A DNA stretch of 64,000 nucleotides from Companilactobacillus kimchiensis (GTDB lineage: Bacteria; Bacillota; Bacilli; Lactobacillales; Lactobacillaceae). Below, in pieces: positions 36,042 to 44,401 of the stretch; the first letter of the stretch is position 1; each line of letters starts with the position of its first letter. The DNA is taken from positions 1 through 64,000 of the forward strand of contig NZ_JQCF01000001.1 in assembly GCF_001438805.1 (NCBI RefSeq), in the 5' to 3' direction. The notes below the pieces were generated by a model, which ran no database searches, was not told the origin of the DNA, and saw only the letters and a list, made by a program, of their open reading frames with translations. The position numbers and the translations under genes were made by a program.

Positions 36042-36096
36042 AAAAAACGATATCTAAAAAGAATTGATAAAATTCTTTTATGGATGTCGTTTTTTC
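36042..36096. terminator. Convergent intrinsic terminator
   Basis: AAAAAACGA and TCGTTTTTT pair, with an inner AAAGAATT/AATTCTTT stem. It serves the GNAT gene and the oxidoreductase at 36112. Confidence 0.85.
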
Positions 36097-36111
36097 GATT
36101 TATAAATTATT

Positions 36112-37440
36112 CTATTTTGCTTGCCAGATACCATACAGATCACTAGCTTGTGTTGGATAGGCAAATAATTGTTGTATTAAATCATCAGTGCTAACATGCT
36201 GCTGCATCATCAGCACTAAGTAATTTACTAAATAGTCAGCGTCCTGACTCAGAACCTCGGCTCCGACAATTTGTTGACTTCCCTTGTTAACGACCAACTT
36301 CATTTGTGCTAAGTTATCGCCATTACGAGAATAAGTCTGCCATTGACTGAGATCGACATTTTTAACTTCAAGATCACTTTGTTGAGCTGCTTTTTGGACA
36401 CTAATCCCCACTTGACCTAACTTCGGTAAACTGAAAACAGTCAAAGCTGGAACTGGATACTTAATAGAAAATCTAGCGACACTGCCCAACGATGTGCCCA
36501 AATACTTACCTTGATAAATTGCAAAGTTACTTAGCTTAGGCACTGGAGCATCACAACAATCACCTAAGGCAAAAATATGCGGATTAGTTGTCTGCAACTT
36601 TTCATCAACTTTGATACCATATTCACCAAAACGAACGCCCATAGCCGACAAATTTAAATCTTCAAAGTTAGGAATTCGACCAGCCACACAATAAATTGCA
36701 TTCGTTTTAAAAGTAGTTTTATCGGTATTAACTTCATAATCGTTTGTTGATAAACGAGTTATTGACTGAACGTTATTATCGAACTTAAAATCGACTCCAG
36801 CATCTGATAGTGTGTGAACTAACTTCTGAACTAAATCACGATCAAAAATTCCCAAAGCCCGCTGATTATGTTGGACAATTGTCACTTTGGACCCAGCTTC
36901 GGTCGCAATACTAGCTAAAGCAAAGGAAATGATTCCCGCACCGATAATGGTAATATTTTTTGGCAAGATGGCACTCTTTAGAAAGCTAGCACTGTGTTCC
37001 AAATATTGGTCACCAGGGAACTTCAACATCCGTGGACGAGCTCCAGTTGCTAAAATGATCCACTTAGCTTGATATTGTTGACCATGTACCTTAATCGTTT
37101 GAGAATCAACAAAGGTAGCGTGTCCTTCAATTGTAGTGACGCCAGACTTTACTAATCGACTGCCATATCGTTGATTAGCTGCCATAGTAACTGAGGCACT
37201 ATGAGCCGCCATTTCTTCCCAACTTAAAGGCAAAACTGGTTGACGTAATTGTCTTAAACGATAATGAGTTTCGGCACTAGCCAATAAAGCTCTCTTAGAA
37301 GTACTGCCGCGATTGATTGTTGTTCCTCCCCAATCACGTTCTTCAACGATAATGACTTTGTAACCTCGAGTGGCTAAGCTCAAAGCGGCTGCACCGCCAC
37401 CAACACCGCCACCAATAATTATTGCATCGAAAATTTGCAT
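36112..37440 (-). CDS. FAD/NAD(P) oxidoreductase lacking the redox disulfide
   Basis: A 442-residue member of the pyridine-nucleotide disulfide oxidoreductase family: FAD motif GGGVGGG (10-16), NAD motif in the middle (IIGAGIISFAL), and second FAD motif ALGDC. The redox CxxxxC near residue 41 is replaced by Thr41 and Ser46 (GGTTINRGS). The C-terminal His-Glu pair of lipoamide and glutathione reductases is also absent (AYPTQAS). So it cannot work as a classical disulfide reductase. It lies 12 bases after the oxalate decarboxylase gene and is in its operon. The start at 37440 follows GGAG. Confidence 0.9.
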   Translation of the reverse strand: MQIFDAIIIGGGVGGGAAALSLATRGYKVIIVEERDWGGTTINRGSTSKRALLASAETHYRLRQLRQPVLPLSWEEMAAHSASVTMAANQRYGSRLVKSGVTTIEGHATFVDSQTIKVHGQQYQAKWIILATGARPRMLKFPGDQYLEHSASFLKSAILPKNITIIGAGIISFALASIATEAGSKVTIVQHNQRALGIFDRDLVQKLVHTLSDAGVDFKFDNNVQSITRLSTNDYEVNTDKTTFKTNAIYCVAGRIPNFEDLNLSAMGVRFGEYGIKVDEKLQTTNPHIFALGDCCDAPVPKLSNFAIYQGKYLGTSLGSVARFSIKYPVPALTVFSLPKLGQVGISVQKAAQQSDLEVKNVDLSQWQTYSRNGDNLAQMKLVVNKGSQQIVGAEVLSQDADYLVNYLVLMMQQHVSTDDLIQQLFAYPTQASDLYGIWQAK

Positions 37441-37452
37441 TTTACTCACTCC

Positions 37453-38685
37453 CTACTTAAAAACTTGGTTAGCTTTTAAATTCAAATTCTCCACTTGTTC
37501 GTTATTTTTATGGCTTTTCTTATCTTTGGAACGGTCTTGATCGTACCAAACAACAGCTGCTTCTTCTTGAGGGAATTTTTCAACTGTCTTAGGACTAACA
37601 TTTAGATGATTGGCAACCATTTGTGTTGGTGATGTTGCTAACCACTTATTGAGTGATTCATCTGAATAAACTGGATTCTTGAAAACTTCCAAGAAGATCA
37701 ACGGTTCATCACCGATATTTTGAATATAATGACCAGCTACGATTGGAATAACGCCAACGTCTCCGGCCTGATAATTGAAGGTTCTTGCGAGAGATGCAGA
37801 ATTAAAGACTCCGACCTTAGCTTTTCCTTGGACAAAGTAATCCCATTCTTCTGATTTAGGGTGCCAATGCATTTCTCTCATTCCACCTGGTTCAACCTCA
37901 ACGATAGCGGCAGAAATAGTTTGAGCAACTGGGAAGACTTTGGAATCAACGATCCAAACTTTTCCAGCTTCAAATTCATGTGGCTTCAAGTTATTCATAT
38001 GGAAAGTGAATGGTGAAGGAACATCCCCATTGATATTGTTTTTCTTAACTTCACTAATTGGTCCAGGAACTTCGCCATTAAAAATATACTTTTCTTTACC
38101 AGGTAAATTAGCTAAAACATCTTCACCGACTTTGAAATTAGCGGCAATGACATCTTTGGGAGTGTGTGCCAACCAGTCAGTTAATAAGAAGGTATTATTC
38201 TCTGAAAAATCTGGTTCACTAAAGACTAATAGGAATTCACATCCCTGGTCTAGTGCTTGGATTGAGTGAGGAATCCCAGCTTCGAAATTCCACAAATCAC
38301 CAGCATTGATATCATCGATAAAACTACGTCCCTCTTCATCTAGAGCAGTGACACGAGCATTTCCTGCAATCATAAAGGCCCATTCAGCTTCTTTGTGCCA
38401 GTGCAATTCACGATAAGCACCTGGTTTCAAACACATGTCAACACCTGCTAGATCATGTGATGCTGGCAATTCACGATTAGTTACTTCACGAGTCCAGCCA
38501 CCCTCTTCGATACGCATATGTGCATCAGAAAAACTGAATCTCAAATTTGCGACTGTACCGTGGTCAGTAATTGGTGGTACTAATAAGTCTGGATTTTGAA
38601 GATCACGTTCATAATTTCTTGGTCCACGATCAATCCATCCACCATTATCATCCTCACGTTGTGGTTCTACTCTTTTATCTGCCAT
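37453..38685 (-). CDS. oxdC: Oxalate decarboxylase (bicupin)
   Basis: A 410-residue bicupin. Manganese ligands of both cupins are at the very positions known from Bacillus OxdC: His95, His97, Glu101, His140 and His273, His275, Glu280, His319. Catalytic Glu162 lies in the lid SENNT (161-165) and Glu333 is present; oxidases have a different lid, so decarboxylation of oxalate to formate and CO2 is expected. No signal peptide is present, so it is cytosolic. It consumes protons and could serve acid or oxalate tolerance. A LysR-type box lies upstream (38826-38842). Confidence 0.95.
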   Translation of the reverse strand: MADKRVEPQREDDNGGWIDRGPRNYERDLQNPDLLVPPITDHGTVANLRFSFSDAHMRIEEGGWTREVTNRELPASHDLAGVDMCLKPGAYRELHWHKEAEWAFMIAGNARVTALDEEGRSFIDDINAGDLWNFEAGIPHSIQALDQGCEFLLVFSEPDFSENNTFLLTDWLAHTPKDVIAANFKVGEDVLANLPGKEKYIFNGEVPGPISEVKKNNINGDVPSPFTFHMNNLKPHEFEAGKVWIVDSKVFPVAQTISAAIVEVEPGGMREMHWHPKSEEWDYFVQGKAKVGVFNSASLARTFNYQAGDVGVIPIVAGHYIQNIGDEPLIFLEVFKNPVYSDESLNKWLATSPTQMVANHLNVSPKTVEKFPQEEAAVVWYDQDRSKDKKSHKNNEQVENLNLKANQVFK

Positions 38686-38825
38686 ACAATGTTCCCTCCT
38701 TGGATTTTATAAATCCATAATATATTACGTTTATCGAAAGCACAAACATTAGATATACATAATGTCATTTTTTTGAATTTATTCATTTAAATATGAACAA
38801 AACTTTCGAACAATCATTTTCGAGC

Positions 38826-38842
38826 ATTAACTTGAGGTTAAC
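38826..38842. promoter_or_regulatory. LysR-type box upstream of oxdC
   Basis: ATTAAC-TTGAG-GTTAAC, the same half-sites and spacing as the boxes at 33756 and 34682. It lies in the 237-base divergent region between oxdC and the transporter, which otherwise shows no strong promoter to me. Confidence 0.45.
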
Positions 38843-38922
38843 GAAAAACTAACAATTTAGTCAATTCTAAGATTCTCCGATTCCTTGTAATATATTACCT
38901 ATCAACAAACGGAGGAATCAAT

Positions 38923-39862
38923 ATGTTACTTTTCATAATCTTAGGTATTACAACTGGTGGTTTTTATTCCACTACAAACTTCAATCAACTCACAATTACG
39001 TAATCGGGTTAAAACACCCTTTCTATCATCACTAATCTCATTTCTAGTCGGAACAGTTTTCTTACTTATTCTTAGTATCGCCACGGGCTCAGGTATCCCT
39101 TTAATTAATGGTTCACTTTCAGCACTACCATGGTGGGGATATTTAGGTGGAATTATCGGTATGATCTGTTTAACAATCAATATCTTCTTATTCCCTATCC
39201 TTGGCAGCGTACAAACTGTCATCATCCCTATGGTCGGTCAAATCTTGATAAGTGTTGTGATTGATAATTTCGGCTGGTTCTACGCCAAAACTAATCCATT
39301 ATCTTTAACAAAATTATTAGGACTGATCTTAGTTATTGTCGGTATTATGGTAACCATTGCCTTACCATCTATCTTAGACAAGAATAACCAGCAAGTTACC
39401 ACGACCGATAAAAGCAAAAAATTAGTTTGGCAAATCATTGCCCTCTTAGATGGATTCGCTTTCTCAATCGAGTCAACTATCAATGGTCACGTTGGAACCG
39501 TACTACAATCACCAATCCATTCAGCTTTTCTAACCTTCATCATTGCGTCAGTTATTTTAATTGTCATCAATCTTGTTCAAGGTAACTTCAGAAACATCAA
39601 ATTCATCGCTACGACTCATACTCCATGGTGGAATTTCTTAGGTGGTATTATCGGTGGTATCAATATCTTCATCAATGCCTTCTTGGTACCACAAATTGGT
39701 ATCGGTTTAGCAACTATTTTAGGATTACTCGGTCAAATTATTATCAGTTTGGTAATCGATAATTGGGGCTTCTTGGGTGCTGAGATCAACAAGATCAGCA
39801 AATTACAGACCACTGGGATTTTGACTATTATTTTAGGCATTGTTGCCATAGAATTAATCTAA
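38923..39862 (+). pseudogene. DUF606/DMT-family transporter, one-base frameshift near the start
   Basis: A tandemly duplicated membrane protein of the DUF606 (YdcZ-like) transporter family, about 10 helices, with WWGYLGGIIGMI and its echo WWNFLGGIIGGI in the two halves. An ATG at 38923 with GGAGG gives MLLFIILGITTG, but the frame breaks; the main frame resumes at 38957 (VFIPLQTSINSQL). Removing one G at 38956-38960 joins them. As it stands only a GTG start at 38957 without ribosome site is available. It is divergent from oxdC; a substrate link is possible but unproven. Confidence 0.8.
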
Positions 39863-39893
39863 TGCAGCATTTATAAATTAGAGGTCTAATATC

Positions 39894-40388
39894 ATGGAAA
39901 AATCACTATCCTGTTTTGAATTAATCGGTGCCTGGCTCATTTTTATCTTTCCACTCTATCAGGGAATGTTGGAGTTACAAGAACAGATTCAGAGCGTCAA
40001 AAGAAACGAAATCAAAGAATCTACATTACCAAAAATATCCATGTGGTACTGGCTATTTCCACCTTTGAAAATAAGATTGGAAAAACAAAGAATGTTCAAG
40101 TTACTCAGTCAACGCCATACATCAAATACAGAACTTGAAGCCTTTCTACACTTTTTAGATAAAGCCACCGCTTGGTTTTATGTCGCCTTAGGTGGACTGT
40201 TGACAGCAATTTCTGTCACTTATGGAACCTTAGAACAATTCAAAATTGAACTTTCACCACCGATCTTTTGGCTACTGATTATCGTTATTATCATCTGTAC
40301 TTTTGTTTCGGATAATCACCGGATCAATAGTAAAAGAAAACAAAGGATAATTCAGAAGATCCAAAATGGTATGGATAACAATTTATAA
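39894..40388 (+). CDS. Small membrane protein of unknown function
   Basis: A 164-residue protein with three hydrophobic segments (about 8-25, 90-115 and 120-140) and basic loops (KIRLEKQRMFKLL; NSKRKQRIIQKI). I recognise no family. It follows the transporter with a 31-base gap (GAGG site before ATG) and ends at a strong terminator, so it is likely cotranscribed with the transporter. Confidence 0.75.
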   Translation: MEKSLSCFELIGAWLIFIFPLYQGMLELQEQIQSVKRNEIKESTLPKISMWYWLFPPLKIRLEKQRMFKLLSQRHTSNTELEAFLHFLDKATAWFYVALGGLLTAISVTYGTLEQFKIELSPPIFWLLIIVIIICTFVSDNHRINSKRKQRIIQKIQNGMDNNL

Positions 40389-40413
40389 TAACTAAGAATC
40401 ACTAGTATTAATC

Positions 40414-40455
40414 AAAAAAGAGGGAATCCGTATTATCAGGATTCCCCCTTTTTTT
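40414..40455. terminator. Intrinsic terminator
   Basis: GGGAATCC pairs with GGATTCCC with A- and T-runs outside (40414-40420; 40448-40455). Confidence 0.9.
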
Positions 40456-40536
40456 GTGTCCCGAATATCATTGAACGATACATTAAAACTCACTTCATAC
40501 TGGGTCTGATACACCTTTCCTCTTAGAAAAGAGTAT

Positions 40537-41184
40537 TCAGTTATCAAGGTCACTAACTGATTTTGTTTTATTTGTATTATTAGTTATTCCTGTAAGTTCA
40601 AATGGACTTAAATGTCTTGTTTTCATAAAAATATCAGTAATTTCTTTCTCTGATAATGTTGGAGATTGTTGAAACCAGATTTTAAGGATTGACCATAATT
40701 GACTTACAATAAATTCTTGAGCAAATTCTAAAGGAATTACGGGATGAATGTCATAGTATTTTTGTACTTGCTTTAACCTTTCACCCATTTTTTTATTTAT
40801 TAAATCAACAAATTTAGTAACTGTTTCCGGATCTCCTTGTGAACCAAGCCATGCTTGACAGAATTCCCAATCATTATTGATGAAGTCAATAACCTTTTTG
40901 AAAAGCGGGTATAGTGCGTTTAAATTGTCTTGTTCCCCATAATTAACAACATTGGACGGTTCCTTATTAATAATTGCAGCAATTTGGCCTAGAAAGTTTT
41001 CCCTATATTTATCAATTAGATCAGGCTTATCAAGGTAATGTCGGTAAAATGTTGTCCTATTGATGTTAGCCGAAGAACTAATCTGCCGCACAGTAATTTT
41101 ACTTAATCCTTCGTTATCAATTAGTGCAATTACAGCATTGCGAATTTCTTTTTCTGTTCTAGTGTATTTAAGATTGGCTCTCAT
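40537..41184 (-). CDS. TetR-family regulator
   Basis: A 215-residue TetR regulator (ITVRQISSSANINRTTFYRHY near residues 24-44; TetR C-terminal domain of the DhaS/YcfQ sort). It is divergent from a YhgE/Pip-like gene, a common pairing. A TTGTT-N8-AACAA palindrome on the promoter of that gene is its likely operator. Confidence 0.92.
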   Translation of the reverse strand: MRANLKYTRTEKEIRNAVIALIDNEGLSKITVRQISSSANINRTTFYRHYLDKPDLIDKYRENFLGQIAAIINKEPSNVVNYGEQDNLNALYPLFKKVIDFINNDWEFCQAWLGSQGDPETVTKFVDLINKKMGERLKQVQKYYDIHPVIPLEFAQEFIVSQLWSILKIWFQQSPTLSEKEITDIFMKTRHLSPFELTGITNNTNKTKSVSDLDN

Positions 41185-41228
41185 ATTTCCTCCTTAACTT
41201 AAAGCAACACTTTTTTTAAAAATGCTGA

Positions 41229-41257
41229 TTGTTTCTGTTCTAACAATAAATTATAGT
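41229..41257 (+). promoter_or_regulatory. Promoter and operator of the YhgE/Pip-like gene
   Basis: TTGTTT (41229-41234) and TATAGT (41252-41257) are 17 bases apart. TTGTT-N8-AACAA (41229-41246) overlaps the -35 box. Confidence 0.6.
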
Positions 41258-41291
41258 ACACAGTGGTTCGAAAACGAGGAGGAATGAAATT

Positions 41292-42485
41292 ATGTTTGGA
41301 AAATTTATAAAGAGTAAAGGTGTTACTGTCGCATTTCTTGTGATGTTAATATATAGCTTTTCAGTATTTGCAATTTACTTCACTGGGTACAAGCCTTTAC
41401 CAAGTCATGTAACTGATCTGCCAATCGCATTAGTGAATCAAGACAAGCAGAGCAATAAGCTAAATTCTCAACTAAAGCAGTCATTAAGTTCATTTAAAAC
41501 TGTTCATGAAACAGGAAACCTAAAGCAAGCAGTTAATGATTTACAAAGCCGTAAAAATTATCTGGTAGTTGATATTCCAAAAGGCTTTAGCAGTAATGTT
41601 CAGAATAATAAAAATGCTAAGTTAAAATTCTATATCAATGAAGCTAATCAAGTTTCTGTTGTTAGTGGAATGAACACTGTCGCTACTAAAATTGGAAATG
41701 CCGTCAATAACAAAGTTCAATTAGAAAAGGGAAAAGTTGCATTAACAAAAGTAACAATGCAGCAAATTCAAGCAGCACCTGCAGCCGTTCAAGTACAACA
41801 AGCCCCAATTGCTCAGGCAAAGGTTAATAGCCTTTATAATAAGATTGGAAATTCAGTGTCCACAGATATTCATCGCATCAACAAAGTTGACACCGGTATG
41901 AATCATTCAATGGCACCATTTTTCATAAGTCTAGCAACTTATTTAGCAGCAATGATCGGTACTGTTGTCCTTTATGGAGTCTATGCGAAATTTGCTAGAG
42001 AAATAGGACGTTTTAAATCTTTTGCATTGTTAGAAATTGTTTTCACAGCGCTTGCCATTATTGGTGGAGCGTTCGTTGCTACAATCTTAATTTGCATTAC
42101 AAAAAATGGTGCAAGTAATTGGTTAGGTATTTGGCTCACTCAAGGGTTAGAAATTATGGGGGCTTATAACATTAATCTAATTCTTGTTCTCTTGTTAGGT
42201 CAAAGTGGAATGGTTCTAAACATTTTCATAACCATAATTCAAGTTGTTGCAGGTGCTGGTATGATTCCAGTAGAACTTATGGGCAATTTCTTCAAAATAT
42301 CTCATAATTTTTCCCCAGTATATTATAGTGTCATGTCAAACTTTGATCTACTTAATGCCAACAATGCTCCTAGTAACTTGGCATGGTCAGCATTATTACT
42401 CATAATTGGTTATATTATTGTAAATTCAATTATCGTTACTTTCCGAAAGAAACAACCAATGCTTCACTTCGAGAATCTTGCTTAA
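41292..42485 (+). CDS. YhgE/Pip-type ABC-2 membrane protein
   Basis: A 397-residue membrane protein with the YhgE/Pip layout: one helix at residues 10-30, an outer domain of about 170 residues starting with LPIALVNQDKQSNKL, and a group of five to six helices at the C terminus. Related proteins act in cell-envelope stress, export or as phage receptors; no ATPase gene is adjacent. Control by the divergent TetR is likely. Confidence 0.9.
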   Translation: MFGKFIKSKGVTVAFLVMLIYSFSVFAIYFTGYKPLPSHVTDLPIALVNQDKQSNKLNSQLKQSLSSFKTVHETGNLKQAVNDLQSRKNYLVVDIPKGFSSNVQNNKNAKLKFYINEANQVSVVSGMNTVATKIGNAVNNKVQLEKGKVALTKVTMQQIQAAPAAVQVQQAPIAQAKVNSLYNKIGNSVSTDIHRINKVDTGMNHSMAPFFISLATYLAAMIGTVVLYGVYAKFAREIGRFKSFALLEIVFTALAIIGGAFVATILICITKNGASNWLGIWLTQGLEIMGAYNINLILVLLLGQSGMVLNIFITIIQVVAGAGMIPVELMGNFFKISHNFSPVYYSVMSNFDLLNANNAPSNLAWSALLLIIGYIIVNSIIVTFRKKQPMLHFENLA

Positions 42486-42533
42486 ACTATAGCATCCAAC
42501 AAATTCGTCCACAAAAAGTCTGAAATATGATGT

Positions 42534-42562
42534 TTGATTAAAAACTGGTCATCCCTTATAAT
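42534..42562 (+). promoter_or_regulatory. Strong sigma-A promoter for a small RNA
   Basis: TTGATT (42534-42539) and TATAAT (42557-42562) are exactly 17 bases apart. A terminator follows about 95 bases later and no coding frame lies between. Confidence 0.75.
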
Positions 42563-42569
42563 ATCTTTG

Positions 42570-42664
42570 TAATCGAAAAGAAGACACAGGGATGCACCCC
42601 CGTGCCTTCAACATCAGATGGAATAGTATTTTGTGTTAGCTAACCTTTACGGTTAGCTTTTTTT
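42570..42664 (+). ncRNA. Candidate antitoxin/small RNA
   Basis: The predicted transcript of about 95 bases runs from the promoter at 42534-42562 to a terminator at 42638-42664 (AGCTAACC and GGTTAGCT around a five-base loop, then a T run). It has a 5' stem-loop (CAC-A-GGG against CCC-C-GTG, 42585-42604). It converges on the small hydrophobic frame on the other strand and overlaps its 3' end, which is the layout of Fst/Ldr-type type I antitoxin RNAs. Confidence 0.6.
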
Positions 42665-42735
42665 ATTGTTGCGACGACGTTAGCAAAATGCTCGAAAGCA
42701 AGTGCTAATATATACGCCCCAATAATCGTTTGCAC
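42640..42735 (-). CDS. Candidate type I toxin-like hydrophobic peptide
   Basis: A GTG frame with GGAG eight bases upstream encodes 31 residues, starting VQTIIGAYILALAFEHF and ending in a basic tail (KKANRKG). One membrane helix plus a charged tail is the usual form of type I toxins. The upstream ATG at 42766 has a stronger GGAGG site but opens another frame of 28 residues, ending at 42680; deleting one base between them would fuse both to a 41-residue protein starting MSIGKFGVCF. Either coupled translation, as in hok/mok, or a frameshift is possible. Sequence similarity to a named toxin family is not evident. Confidence 0.45.
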   Translation of the reverse strand: MQTIIGAYILALAFEHFANVVATIKKANRKG

Positions 42736-42833
42736 GAAACACACTCCAAACTTTTCCGATTGACATGGCAATTACCTCCATCTTCAGGAATGAACGAGGG
42801 GTATTGCACTATTCAATATTCTGACTAAGCCAA

Positions 42834-42852
42834 CAAAGGGAGCTACCCTTTG
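42834..42852 (-). promoter_or_regulatory. 5' stem-loop of the toxin-like transcript
   Basis: CAAAGGG and CCCTTTG pair perfectly around five bases near the 5' end of the predicted minus-strand transcript; a TATAAT -10 box lies just upstream at 42872-42877 (no strong -35). A 5' helix is typical of toxin mRNAs of this layout. Confidence 0.45.
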
Positions 42853-42899
42853 AGAACATGACTATATCAATATTATATTCCAAACTTTCGTTGGAAAAA

Positions 42900-43215
42900 G
42901 CAAAAATTCTATCTTAGATAGATGTATTATTATTTACACTTTCAACGTTCTTTTATGAAACTAGAACTTGTGAGACAAGCATGACATCTCTAGGATAATC
43001 GTATAAGCTAATCAGGTCACTTGAGTAACCTTTTTCGGGTCTTTTCAATAATATGCGGATTATAGTAATGCAGAAATGAATCTTTAAAAATAAAATCAAG
43101 AACAAATCAGATTTGTCTTTGTTTTTTACCGGTTTTAAGAATATGATTCTCACATTATTTACTACTAAAAAATTACTTCTATACTTAAAAGTTATAGATT
43201 ATCCTCATCCAATTT
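42900..43215. other. Non-coding stretch with words shared with 2.7-2.9 kb
   Basis: A minus-strand open frame at 42953-43153 has no ribosome site and no family features. Three words (43080-43095, 43160-43173 and 43173-43186) are also found near 2755-2860. Otherwise I see nothing here. Confidence 0.3.
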
Positions 43216-44160
43216 CTAATTATCAAAAACAATAACATTCTTACCTTGATTACTACCTTTTTCAAAGTCCAAATGTGCTTGCTTTACGCTGAACAAATTA
43301 AATGGATAAATCCGATTGACATTCACTTTTAGTTTACCATTGCTGTACATCTTAACTATAGAATCAAGTGTCTCTTGACTTAAATCTCCTAAAGAATACT
43401 TCACTTTCACTTTATAGTAGAGTGCCATTAATTTACTGGGCAGCGCATTAACTGAAGTTATTCGTCCACCAATCTTGACGACCTTATAACTGTACATCAA
43501 AGTTTTAAATCCGGTTAAGTTGACGACCAAATCGACATTATTGACTAATTTAGTGAAGTCCTGTGTCTTGTAGTCAATAATTTCATCAGCGCCTAACTCT
43601 TTTAAATAATCATAATGTTTCGCTTGAGCGGTCGTAATGACGTAGGCACCGGCATTTCTCGCTAATTGAATTGCCATCGTCCCGACGCCACCAGCTCCAC
43701 CGTGAATCAATACTTTCTGTCCCGCTTTGATTTTTCCATCTTTAATAACGGCACTCCAGGCAGTAGCTGCTTCCAAATAAAGTGCCCCCAAAGGAACTAG
43801 TCCTAAATCCTTAGGGACTTTCGCCACAGGATCATTTTGATCTACAACCAGGAATTCTCCATAGGTTCCATTCTTAGAGAAGCCAATTACATGGTCACCA
43901 ACTTCAAATTTGGTTACCTCTGATCCAATTTGAGTAATAACTCCTGAGAAATCTTGACCCAACATATGTGGTAACTTTGGACGATATTTTTTGGGCATAG
44001 TAATAAAAGGTCCACTCTGTCGCATTGCTATATCGGGATCATTGACCCCAGTGGCCGCTGTTTTAACGATTATTTCAGTTTCTTGGGGAATTGGAATTGG
44101 TTCGTCAACTTCTCTTAGGACATCGACTGAACCATAACTATTCACAATAATTTTTTTCAT
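43216..44160 (-). CDS. NADP-dependent quinone-oxidoreductase-like MDR
   Basis: A 314-residue zinc-free MDR, paralogue of the one at 21664 (same length, ILIHGGAGGVG core, same GSNQGK end). The start at 44160 follows AAAGGATG; the frame is longer upstream without support. The promoter region holds an inverted repeat and a long block identical to that of the paralogue, so the same regulator should control both. Confidence 0.93.
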   Translation of the reverse strand: MKKIIVNSYGSVDVLREVDEPIPIPQETEIIVKTAATGVNDPDIAMRQSGPFITMPKKYRPKLPHMLGQDFSGVITQIGSEVTKFEVGDHVIGFSKNGTYGEFLVVDQNDPVAKVPKDLGLVPLGALYLEAATAWSAVIKDGKIKAGQKVLIHGGAGGVGTMAIQLARNAGAYVITTAQAKHYDYLKELGADEIIDYKTQDFTKLVNNVDLVVNLTGFKTLMYSYKVVKIGGRITSVNALPSKLMALYYKVKVKYSLGDLSQETLDSIVKMYSNGKLKVNVNRIYPFNLFSVKQAHLDFEKGSNQGKNVIVFDN

Positions 44161-44224
44161 TATATAACATCCTTTTATCAAATTAACTACTGTTATGTAG
44201 CTGATATAGGACATTAGAGTATAT

Positions 44225-44275
44225 GATACTTACATCTTTTGTAAGTACCATTTTTATTAATAGATACTATCTTTT
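44225..44275 (-). promoter_or_regulatory. Conserved operator/promoter of MDR gene, copy B
   Basis: GATACTTAC (44225-44233) and GTAAGTACC (44241-44249) form an inverted repeat across seven bases. It continues in a block identical to copy A (44241-44275). A TATACT -10 on the minus strand lies just downstream of the repeat. Confidence 0.6.
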
Positions 44276-44337
44276 TAAATTGAAATGAACAAATTAGGGC
44301 CATTGATCCAAAATATAACTTAATAAATTCCATATAC

Positions 44338-44382
44338 AAAAAAAGATGTAACTGAGATCCAACACTCAGATACATTTTTTTT
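44338..44382. terminator. Intrinsic terminator
   Basis: AAAGATGTA-CTGAG and CTCAG-TACAT-TTT pair, with T and A runs outside; it follows the hydrolase gene at 44402 on the minus strand. Confidence 0.85.
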
Positions 44383-44401
44383 GATTCAACAATATTTATA
44401 T

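Noticed and set aside
42953-43153. Minus-strand open frame of 66 codons
   Set aside because: No ribosome site, no recognisable fold, and basic/hydrophobic text typical of AT-rich non-coding DNA.
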